Made by a program: the position numbers and the translations under genes. A model generated the notes under the pieces. The model saw only the letters and a list, made by a program, of their open reading frames with translations. It searched no databases and was not told where the DNA came from. A stretch of 11,319 nucleotides of DNA from Brachionus koreanus (Eukaryota > Rotifera > Eurotatoria > Ploima > Brachionidae). Shown piece by piece: positions 1 to 6,249 of this stretch. The first letter of the stretch is position 1; the number at the start of each line of letters is the position of its first letter. Location of the stretch: contig PJRA01000005.1 of the NCBI GenBank assembly GCA_016987375.1, positions 334,468 to 345,786 on the forward strand, read 5' to 3'.

Positions 1-1
1 G

Positions 2-187
2 ACCAATCACACCTTGGAATCCCAGGAGCGACTCATTGCCCATATTGAGCGACGCCTCATGGAAGAAAAAGAGAAAAGAGAGGCAGCCGAGAATGAACTT
101 GAAGAAGCAGAGAAGACTATCCGTCATCTTGAGGACACCGTGAAGGAGCTGAAGGAAGTTCTAGCCATCTACGAACCGTCCGGATAA
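2..187 (+). CDS. C-terminal coiled coil of an LTR-retroelement ORF (5' end outside window)
   Basis: Frame 2 is open from the window edge to a TAA at 185-187, giving 61 residues. The segment is rich in Glu, Lys, Arg and Leu with heptad-like spacing (for example EEKEKREAAENELEEAE), so it should form a coiled coil. It is clearly less AT-rich than the surrounding DNA, which supports coding. It ends 60 bases before a purine tract and an LTR-like start at 259, the usual place for the last ORF of an LTR retrotransposon. It could be the end of Pol or of a third, Env- or Gag-like ORF. No enzymatic motif is visible, so the assignment to a retroelement rests on position. A host coiled-coil gene ending here by chance is the alternative. 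Confidence 0.55.
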   Translation, partial: TNHTLESQERLIAHIERRLMEEKEKREAAENELEEAEKTIRHLEDTVKELKEVLAIYEPSG

Positions 188-246
188 AAATTTTTGTATT
201 ATCTTTTTAATTTTTACTAATTCTCTCATAAATTGTATTATTCTTT

Positions 247-258
247 GGCGGGGAGGTA
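247..258 (+). other. Polypurine tract-like primer site
   Basis: The sequence GGCGGGGAGGTA is a purine-rich block in an AT-rich setting. It lies directly before TGTTGTAG, as expected for the plus-strand primer site next to a 3' LTR. The assignment depends on the neighbouring LTR call. Confidence 0.5.
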
Positions 259-286
259 TGTTGTAGTTCTCTAAATAACTACAACA
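259..286. repeat. Perfect 10-bp inverted repeat with 8-nt loop at the LTR start
   Basis: TGTTGTAGTT (259-268) and AACTACAACA (277-286) are exact reverse complements separated by CTCTAAAT. It would fold as a hairpin in DNA or in the 3' end of the element's RNA. Confidence 0.9.
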
Positions 287-510
287 CCGACTTTAGCCAA
301 TTTATATGTCTATAGTTTCACATTGCAATACTATGATCCCATGCGTCTAGCAAGTCACTAGTATTTAACACTGTGTAAAATATTAGACAAGAGCTCGCTA
401 CTTTTTTAGAAAAACTTATAATTTAGCATTTATTGTATTTTTTATATAATCTAATTATTATTATTTTGTGTTATAACCGCGAACCACCAGATCCTAACAG
501 ATCCGGAACA
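259..510 (+). mobile_element. Probable 3' LTR of an LTR retrotransposon (right end uncertain: 499 or 510)
   Basis: It starts TGTT immediately after the purine tract, and AACA endings are available at 496-499 and 507-510, giving the usual TG...CA ends with a short terminal inverted match. The length of about 240-250 bases is in the normal range for Ty3/gypsy-type LTRs. Within it are AT-rich stretches and TATA-like and AATAAA-poor sequence, so no promoter or polyadenylation signal can be fixed. The 5' LTR lies outside the window, so the ends and target duplication cannot be confirmed. The element is on the + strand, opposite to the Gag remnant at 6247-7890, and shows no clear similarity to it. 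Confidence 0.45.
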
Positions 511-512
511 AA

Positions 513-530
513 ATATATATATATATATAT
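513..530. repeat. AT dinucleotide microsatellite
   Basis: Nine uninterrupted AT units lie just after the LTR end. Confidence 0.95.
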
Positions 531-724
531 AAATATAAGGTTTATAACAGTATGAATTTTTAAAATAGATTTTATAGATAAATTTCATACTTAATTACCA
601 TGATAAATAATTAATTTTTAAAAAAGATGTTCTAAAAATCAAAAACGAAAGCAGAACTTTTGATTTACCACTCAAACGATTTACTGTCAATCTAAAAATC
701 TTGCCATTGAAAAATGAAATCCAA

Positions 725-814
725 AAAATAGGCCTTTATTTTTCTTTATTAAAATAGGCCTTTATTTTTCTTTATTAAAATAGGCCTTTATTTTTCTTTA
801 TTAAAATAGGCCTT
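725..814. repeat. 26-bp tandem minisatellite, about 3.5 copies
   Basis: Units begin AAAATAGGCC at 725, 751 and 777, with a partial fourth at 803-814. The three full units are identical, which suggests recent expansion or gene conversion. The region 511-869 otherwise contains no coding signal that I can see. Confidence 0.95.
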
Positions 815-869
815 GAAAATTTCAAAATAATGATTTCGGATCGAAAAATTTGGTCAAACGATTTGCAAA

Positions 870-899
870 AGTTTGGCTTTAAGCAGTTTGGCTTTAAGC
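870..899. repeat. 15-bp perfect tandem duplication
   Basis: AGTTTGGCTTTAAGC occurs at 870-884 and again at 885-899. It lies in the open frame upstream of the ATG at 1029, but that upstream stretch has no ATG start and looks non-coding. Confidence 0.9.
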
Positions 900-1412
900 G
901 ACTTGAAATATCCAAATATAGACCTTTTACACTTCAAGCAAGACGAATTAATAATCTGGATTTCACTTTTTTCTTTGGATCGGAACAAAGTGAGCAATAA
1001 TTTTTTAAAAATTGGCATTGGATACACAATGGTAAATAACACACTGAGCCAGTTCGTGTCTCAAACTAAAGAAGCATTCGATTTTTTACGCAGTATTAAA
1101 AGTTTAAAATTGGATGAAAGTGTTAGTGTAATTGAAAACCGAGTTGAAGAAAATCCAGTTATTCAGGATCCATCAGTAAGAATATATGACATTGATAGAG
1201 ATGGATTTGATGATTTAAATACTAGAATAACTACCAAAGAAGATTTGCCAATTGAAGGAAAGCGTCTATACGAAATAGTTAGGAGTAGAGGTATTAATAT
1301 TGAAAATGATGTTCTAGACGCTATCAATTATTCAATAGAAAAAATGGGATGTTCCTTGAACATAAAGCTTAGCGAAAAAGCTAAAAAGTCATTTGGTAGT
1401 AGCAATCAAAAA

Positions 1413-1815
1413 ACAAGCTATTTAAGAGTAACTTTTGAATATGTCGATGGTTAATCGCCAGGACAACCCTATGTACTAGAAATTTGGCCTAAAGAACATT
1501 TTAGTCCCATTCACAACCATGGAAATACAGTGGGAGTAATTAAGTTGCGAGATGGATCGCTCATCTCTGAATATTTCAATCCTTTGACTGAAAGCAATAA
1601 CATTTATCAAGAACCAGTCAAAACTACTAGTCTGCATGCTGGTCAAATCACTTGGCTAACACCTACAATGTATCAAACCCATAGATTGACCAATTTGAAT
1701 AGTACTAGAGCGGCCATTTCAATACAAGCCTACTCGCATCTAAATGATTTTGACAACCATGAGGAGTCATTTAATTATATTTTGCCTAATAGTGGCGATC
1801 TAAAGCGCTTCTATC
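1413..1815 (+). other. CDO-like cupin domain within the broken fusion gene
   Basis: This domain would oxidise a small thiol such as cysteine using non-haem iron and oxygen, if intact. The signature is SPIHNHGN at about 1503-1526 followed by a Gly-containing beta turn (LRDGS), then TPTMYQTHRLTN holding the third His. Spacing between the HxH pair and the third His is 54 residues, close to that of known CDO proteins. The in-frame TAA at 1452 sits between the Arg-bearing strand and the HxH strand, so neither half alone could make an active site. True substrate (cysteine or another thiol) cannot be read from the sequence. Confidence 0.7.
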
Positions 1816-1875
1816 CAACATCGGATTATACATTTGAAGATTTAATTGAAATAACTAAGGCTGAATATGAAAAAA

Positions 1876-2088
1876 ATATATGTAACAATCCAACTAAAAT
1901 GAATTGTTGTCCTTATAGTGGCAAAGTGTGTGGACATTTGATTAACAGAAGATCCAAAGAAAATTATTGTAAATTTTCTGCAAACCATAATTCATTATAC
2001 ACATGTGATAAAATTAGTGGAAAATTTGAACTGTTAGAAGCTTGTTCACAACAATGCTATCAATATTATTTATCATCAAGATGTCAAG
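1876..2088 (+). other. Cysteine-rich linker module between the cupin and SOD
   Basis: It is read in the same frame as the cupin. About eleven Cys fall in 70 residues, in patterns such as CCPYSGKVCG, LYTCD and ACSQQC. The layout (C-P-Y-x-G-x-x-CG, then L-Y-x-C, then C-x-x-x-C) resembles small disulfide-rich modules attached to secreted fungal and protist proteins, possibly carbohydrate-binding. That resemblance is from memory and weak. No signal peptide is visible at the ATG used, which fits poorly with a disulfide-rich secreted module. Confidence 0.45.
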
Positions 2089-2093
2089 AAAAA

Positions 2094-2563
2094 AAAAGAG
2101 CCATTGCAGTAATTAATCATGGTAAATGGAAAGATGTGTCAGGACTTTTGAGGATTTTAATGAAAATACAGTAAGAATAAGCGGAACAATAGAAGGCTTG
2201 AAAAAAAATGGCCTTCATGGTTTTCATATACACGAGTATGGAGAGATTACTTCTGAATGTGATAGACTGGGCTCACATTATGATCCACTTTCAATTAATA
2301 TGCATGGTAATGTGGCTGATTCTCATTTTAATAAGCATTTAGGTGATTTAGGCAATATAAAATCTGACGAGAATGGAAAGGCAAAAATTGATATTTTTCT
2401 TGATAATGGACTAATAAACTTGTCGAGCCCCAGCAGGTTTAGTTTGATGTATAGAAGTATTGCAATTCATGAGAGTAGCGATGATTTTGGAAAGAGTTTA
2501 GACAAGAAGTCAAAAATAAATGGAAATTCAGGACCAATTATAGCTTATGGTCAAATAGGATAA
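2094..2563 (+). other. Cu/Zn superoxide dismutase domain with a frameshift and altered C-terminus
   Basis: The first strand (RAIAVINHGKW) is in the cupin frame up to about 2141. The rest is in another frame from about 2144 to the TAA at 2561-2563, so a single-base loss near 2142-2147 is likely. All metal ligands are visible: GFHIHEYG (two Cu His), GSHYDP (bridging His), MHG and KHLGDLGN (Zn His, His and Asp), and AIHE (the last Cu His). The Cys of the disulfide loop is present (SECDRLG), but the C-terminal partner is Tyr and the conserved catalytic Arg is replaced: the end reads GNSGPIIAYGQIG where the family has an R-x-x-C-G pattern. SOD activity would therefore be reduced or lost even without the frameshift. 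Confidence 0.85.
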
Positions 2564-2836
2564 AATTTAGTTTATTATTTTTTATTGTTTATCATCAGTT
2601 TTATTAATTGGCATGATAACAGATTAAATTTATTCAACTATATTCTTTTTAGATAACATTAAATTTAAAAAAATTATTGTCATCTGAAAAAGTTTATAAC
2701 TTATTTTTTTATTTCACTAAAAAATATAATTAAATTAACATTTATTAGAATTATTATTAATGAGAATGGCAGAAGATATAGAATCAATGAGAAGACAGTA
2801 AAAAAAAAAGTAATGAAAAAGCAAATTTTTTGTAAA
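2564..2836. other. AT-rich spacer, no gene seen
   Basis: Poly-A and poly-T runs with stops in all frames. No clear AATAAA lies directly after the SOD stop. A short ATG-led peptide at 2760 ends after about 13 codons and is not credible as a gene. Confidence 0.7.
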
Positions 2837-2953
2837 TTAATCCCGAATTTTGGAAAAAGAAAAATTCTGGACAAATGTCCATCCGTCTGTTGTAAAATTG
2901 ATCACTATTGCCTTTTCTAAATCTTTTTTACTCGTTCCTTTGAATCGTTGAAA
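2837..2953 (-). pseudogene. Possible hAT-type transposase scrap
   Basis: A 38-codon open stretch on the minus strand contains LEKAIVINFTTDGWT. A short hydrophobic strand ending in TTDGWT or TTDIWT is typical of the catalytic core of hAT-family transposases, where the Asp is one of the catalytic acids. Nothing upstream or downstream in any frame extends the similarity, so this would be an old fragment. A chance match in AT-rich DNA is quite possible. Confidence 0.3.
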
Positions 2954-3182
2954 TTAACATCACTTAAATTAGCAAGATGTTTTCTGGAAAGCACTTAAAA
3001 ATTTGGATTTAAAAACTCACAAAATGAAATAAAAAATTGGTGAATTTTAAAACAAACTGGATACATTTTAGAAACTAAAATAATTAATTTTTTCTATTAA
3101 GATATTTTATCATTATTAAGGTTTATATTAAATCAGATAGCAAGGCACTTATCACATTGCTCCGCAGTTAGTCTGCTGTAGC
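2954..3182. other. AT-rich spacer, no gene seen
   Basis: Stops in all frames, and no repeat or domain recognised. Confidence 0.6.
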
Positions 3183-3205
3183 TTATTATTATTATTATTA
3201 TTATT
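3183..3205. repeat. TTA trinucleotide microsatellite
   Basis: Seven consecutive TTA units plus a partial unit. Confidence 0.95.
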
Positions 3206-3303
3206 TGTTCTCAACGCTTTGAAAAAGTAAACATGCAGTGATGATAAACATAAACTTGATCATCCTAAAAACTAACTAAATAATACCTTTTTAAAAAAAT
3301 CAG

Positions 3304-3523
3304 TTCAGTGCCAAACTGAAAGCTATTGAGTTTTTTGAAAATTTATTTAAAAACAAAAAGGACAAGACGAAAACGAAAGAGAAGAAGAAAAATGATAATG
3401 AAACTGAGCAGCGAGCTGAATTAAATGAAAAAAAAATTATTGGAAATTGAAAAACAAATTGAAAGTGTAAATCAAGAAAATAAAATTTCTGTCAAGCTTT
3501 ATTGGTGCCACGTTGTGAATTAA
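3304..3523 (+). pseudogene. Charged coiled-coil fragment, possible 3' exon with a poly-A frameshift
   Basis: A splice-acceptor-like tract (CTAAC near 3270 and CAG at 3301-3303) precedes an open stretch encoding FSAKLKAIEFFENLF, then a Lys/Glu-rich run, then AELNEKK. That frame ends at TGA 3448. After a run of nine A at 3428-3436, the neighbouring frame continues with equally coiled-coil-like sequence (LLEIEKQIESVNQEN) to TAA 3521. The switch across a homopolymer suggests an indel in a once continuous sequence. No family is recognised and no upstream exon is seen, so this is a fragment of unknown origin or a chance low-complexity stretch. Confidence 0.35.
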
Positions 3524-3626
3524 AAAATTATTAGAGTAATAGACAATGAACTTGTTTATTAAAAAAGAACGCTAAGAGAAACATAAATAAATTATTTTTC
3601 GCTAATTATTAATCGATTTTCTTAAA

Positions 3627-3720
3627 TTTTAAAATAGTATTAAATTCTTTCAAATACTTTGTTCTTTTTCTATCTATATTTATGGTTCTCTTAGGTTCTT
3701 TTTTAAAATAGTATTAAATT
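3627..3720. repeat. 20-bp perfect direct repeat (3627-3646 and 3701-3720)
   Basis: TTTTAAAATAGTATTAAATT occurs twice, 74 bases apart, in non-coding AT-rich DNA. Confidence 0.85.
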
Positions 3721-3778
3721 ATTAAAATTACTTTTTCAAAATACTAAAAAATATAATAAAAAAAACTAAAAAGAACCT
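3693..3778. repeat. 11-bp inverted repeat (3693-3703 and 3768-3778)
   Basis: AGGTTCTTTTT and AAAAAGAACCT are exact reverse complements enclosing 64 bases. Outer GGTTCT and AGAACC words near 3684 and 3790 extend the symmetry loosely. Confidence 0.8.
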
Positions 3779-4437
3779 GAAATAATTAAAAGAACCAAAA
3801 ATTTTTTATTTAAGACAACTTTTTTTGTTTTTTTTCTCATTGTCAATGCATGAATTATTAAAAATTCAATTGTAAAAACATAGTGGTTTTTAATTTAAAA
3901 TTACAATTTGTATTAACTGATCAAAATTTTATTCAAATTCTTATTCATGTACTTCAACTGCGGTCACATTTATTTAAAAAAGCTCATTCAACTCTTGAAT
4001 TTGACTATCTAATCATGTAGGTTGCGTAAAAATTGACCAAATCGACCTTCCTATCACTAGACTGAAACGTGTTTTTGAGGCGTTGAAAATTTTTATATTT
4101 TTTTTTATATTTAGCGTTCAAATAGACAGTTTAATTTCAATGTTTTTGTAAATAATCTTATCTATTAATAATCTTATTTAAATTTTGCAAAAAATTTCAA
4201 AAAAAATCAATTTCAATTTCGGAAGCTAAAATTCCTCTTTTGTTTCAGTTAAATTTAAAAAAATTTAAGAAGAATAGTACTACATTACTAATCTTCATGT
4301 TGACATAAGTGACACATATGAACAAGAGAACGTTTCAATTAAAAAAAAAGAATTTTCATCCGACGTATTCATCGAACATTTTTTCCACAATTTAAATTTA
4401 TTTTAAAAATGAAACGGCTTAATTTAAAAAAAAACTG
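3779..4437. other. AT-rich intergenic region, no gene seen
   Basis: Dense stops in six frames and long A and T runs. A slightly less AT-rich patch at about 4015-4085 gives no recognisable protein on either strand. It forms the 3' flank of the minus-strand gene at 4510-5580. Confidence 0.6.
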
Positions 4438-4443
4438 TTTATT
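4438..4443 (-). promoter_or_regulatory. Candidate polyadenylation signal AATAAA
   Basis: AATAAA reads on the minus strand 67 bases after the TAG stop of the 4510-5580 gene, a normal distance. In such AT-rich DNA the hexamer also arises by chance. Confidence 0.4.
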
Positions 4444-4509
4444 TAATTTTTTTTAATTTATAAATTATTAATTTAAAGAAAGTTATCGAACAAAAACACT
4501 CGTTTTATA

Positions 4510-5580
4510 CTAATGATACATAAGTTTTTTAGGTGGTCTAAAGTAACATGCCATCTCGCAAAACTGATCTTCATCATAAATTTTGAATTCAGTCTTTGAA
4601 ACATCAAACTGAATGCTTTTACCATCACAAACTCTCTTCAAAATTTCACTACAATAGTCGAGATTTAATTTGAATGAATACAACGAGTCCGGCCAATTGA
4701 TAATGTATTTGAAAAATTTCTTTTCACATTCTAGTCCACATTCGTTGACATCTTTCAAAGCCTTCTGATTCGTTTCTTCTTCATTTTCGTCTTGTTTTTG
4801 AGTTAATAATGGACTAGATTTATTCATGTCGTTTAATTTAAGCCTCAATGCAATGTGACCAGTCTCGTTGATTATGACAGCCAAAAAGTCGAGTTTAATT
4901 ACACTTAATTTTTGATCAAATGAAAACTTATTAAACTTTTTGCTGGATAAAATTTTCAAATACGGCTTTGTATTCACATAAATGGTGTTGATACCAGCAA
5001 ATCCACAAAGCCGATTAAAATCGCTATCTATAAATTTTAAAGTCAAATCTTCAAATTTAAACTTTCTGTCACTTATTACAATTTCGTCGATAACCTGACT
5101 AATAGTGTTTTGAATACTCGAGTTTTTTTTTATTATAATAAAAAAATTTTCAAGTTCATCAAATAAACACGAGCTAGTCTGCACTGGATGGCTGATTTTT
5201 ATCGAAGCAAAATTTTCAAGTACGTCGACCATAAATGTTTTCGAGCAATCTAGTTTGGAATTACGGACAAGAAATATGCAGTGTGCCATTAAATCCTCGT
5301 TTGGCGAGTCTTGATTCAAAAAAGTATAAAAATCTTTCAAAATTTTAATATTGTAAATCGGCTCTTTTAGAATCGAAGGGTTAATCCAAAAATTTTGAAT
5401 AATACATTCTTTTGAGAAATGAAAAAAAGTCTTAGCATCTTGATCAAAAATTAATTTTGTTTTGTTGATTGCTTTAACAGGCGAAACAGTAGCCAATTCG
5501 TCTTTTAATTCTATAAAAGAAAGTTCTAAGTCGGATTCTTCACATTTCTTGAAAAGGTTCTTGAACTTGACGACTGCCAT
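4510..5580 (-). CDS. Uncharacterised 356-residue protein with zincin-like region lacking the first His (NETGH)
   Basis: An intact single-exon ORF runs from ATG at 5580 to TAG at 4510-4512. The frame is open three codons further upstream, but without an ATG. I do not recognise a named family with certainty. The central part has NRLCGFAGINTIYVN, then an Asp-led helix DFLAVIINETGHIALRLKL at residues 231-249, then after a low-complexity acidic stretch ECGLECEKKFF at 280-290. This layout (HExxH on a helix, followed by an E-x-G-x-x-x-E-type helix) recalls gluzincin-like metallopeptidase domains. Here Asn replaces the first zinc-binding His, so catalysis by the usual mechanism is unlikely. No signal peptide or membrane segment is seen. 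A TATA-like site lies 23-29 bases upstream of the ATG, implying a very short leader. Existence of the gene is likely; function is unknown. Confidence 0.75.
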   Translation of the reverse strand: MAVVKFKNLFKKCEESDLELSFIELKDELATVSPVKAINKTKLIFDQDAKTFFHFSKECIIQNFWINPSILKEPIYNIKILKDFYTFLNQDSPNEDLMAHCIFLVRNSKLDCSKTFMVDVLENFASIKISHPVQTSSCLFDELENFFIIIKKNSSIQNTISQVIDEIVISDRKFKFEDLTLKFIDSDFNRLCGFAGINTIYVNTKPYLKILSSKKFNKFSFDQKLSVIKLDFLAVIINETGHIALRLKLNDMNKSSPLLTQKQDENEEETNQKALKDVNECGLECEKKFFKYIINWPDSLYSFKLNLDYCSEILKRVCDGKSIQFDVSKTEFKIYDEDQFCEMACYFRPPKKLMYH

Positions 5581-5602
5581 TTCGAGCAAAAACAGTAATT
5601 TA

Positions 5603-5609
5603 TTTTATA
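5603..5609 (-). promoter_or_regulatory. TATA box-like site TATAAAA for the 4510-5580 gene
   Basis: It reads TATAAAA on the minus strand, 23 bases from the ATG. The VMO1-like gene at 10856 has a similar site at a similar distance, which suggests short 5' leaders in this genome. Confidence 0.4.
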
Positions 5610-5651
5610 TCTAAGATCAGTAAATGAGCTTAGGGTAAAAAATATGTGTAA

Positions 5652-5882
5652 GAAAATCCGAAGCTAAAAAAAGAAACATTAAACATAAATAGAATGAAAT
5701 CGTGGGTTTAAATTTTTCTCCTTACATTTTATAGCTAAATATTAAGCTGAAACTGACTTGCTAACACTGTTAGAAAATTCGAAAATCCTAAGCTAAAAAA
5801 AGAAACAAAAAACAAAATAAAATGAAATCGTGGGTTTAGATTTTTCTCCTTACATTTTATAGCTAAATATTAAGCTGAAACT
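5652..5882. repeat. Imperfect duplication of a roughly 103-bp block (5652-5754 and 5781-5882)
   Basis: The two copies share long identical stretches, including GAAATCGTGGGTTTA and CTCCTTACATTTTATAGC, and differ mainly in a short A-rich segment. The period is about 129 bases. The block lies just upstream of the minus-strand gene start at 5580, where a promoter or enhancer would be. No coding sequence is apparent in it. Confidence 0.9.
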
Positions 5883-5912
5883 TTGAATTGATAATTATAA
5901 ATTTAGACTATA

Positions 5913-5934
5913 ATCTTTGGTTTAATCCAAAGAT
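5913..5934. repeat. Perfect 8-bp hairpin with 6-nt loop
   Basis: ATCTTTGG (5913-5920) and CCAAAGAT (5927-5934) enclose TTTAAT. It lies downstream of the chitinase fragment on the minus strand. Confidence 0.7.
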
Positions 5935-5991
5935 GGAACGCGGTTATCTGCGTAATTATAGCTGTTATTATATATAGTTAATCTAGTTTCA

Positions 5992-6246
5992 TCATGAAAT
6001 CGAGAATTTTTGTTTTTTGATATTAGAAATTTCGTTTTTTGAGCATTCTTTTTTGGCTTTTAAGCCATCTGATTCCCACAAAATTTGAGACAAAAACATT
6101 GCAAGTTCTTGTTTTGATGTGATACCACCAGCGGTTTCTGCCTGAGAAACTAAATTGTGGAATTTTTCTTCATCTGGATTTACATATCCAGTGGCTTTGA
6201 CAGCTTTCATGAACTCTTGTGTTGTGATCAAAGGCCAAATGTTGAT
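5992..6246 (-). pseudogene. Truncated GH19-type chitinase fragment
   Basis: The minus-strand frame encodes INIWPLITTQEFMKAV, GGITSKQELAMFLSQ and ILWESDGLKAKKEC, then diverges and ends at TGA 5992. The helix F-L-x-Q-I-x-x-E-S-x-G-L matches the first catalytic-acid region of GH19 chitinases (AxFLAQxxHExxGG-like), with the Glu kept. Everything after the first active-site helix, including the second catalytic acid and the Y-x-G-R-G substrate loop, is missing, so no enzyme can be made. There is no credible ATG before the domain. The CAG at 6247-6249 (minus) could be an old splice acceptor. It abuts the Gag-protease remnant, with the frame change within a few bases. Confidence 0.7.
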
Positions 6247-6249
6247 CTG

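Larger units (their letters stand above)
1029..2563 (+). pseudogene. Broken fusion gene: cysteine-dioxygenase-like cupin, Cys-rich module, Cu/Zn superoxide dismutase
   Basis: The ATG at 1029 opens 141 codons to a TAA at 1452-1454. The same frame then continues without another stop to 2174, and the SOD domain resumes in a second frame at 2126-2563. Residues 1-120 are unrecognised, with a DxDxDG calcium-loop-like motif at residues 54-59. The cupin (about residues 128-245) has the cysteine dioxygenase pattern: YLR with Arg133, HNH (His162, His164), THR (His218) and a Tyr235, which correspond by pattern to the substrate Arg, the three iron-binding His and the active-site Tyr of CDO. The position of the crosslinking Cys of animal CDO is Gly169, as in bacterial types. 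A Cys-rich segment and an SOD domain follow. One stop and one frameshift in otherwise well-kept sequence suggest a young pseudogene, or sequencing errors. The fusion order is inferred from continuity. Confidence 0.7.

Noticed and set aside
873..1028. N-terminal extension of the cupin frame upstream of the ATG at 1029
   Set aside because: The open frame has no ATG before 1029, includes the 15-bp tandem duplication and has AT-rich non-coding character.
854..1042. Minus-strand 62-codon ORF
   Set aside because: Antisense shadow of the open region on the + strand, low complexity, no domain.
1452..1454. TAA read as an amino acid under a changed genetic code
   Set aside because: The SOD frame ends naturally at TAA 2561 and the NETGH gene at TAG 4510, just where the domains end, and the decayed retroelement has TGA as well as TAG breaks. 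A metazoan VMO1 gene also argues for the standard code.
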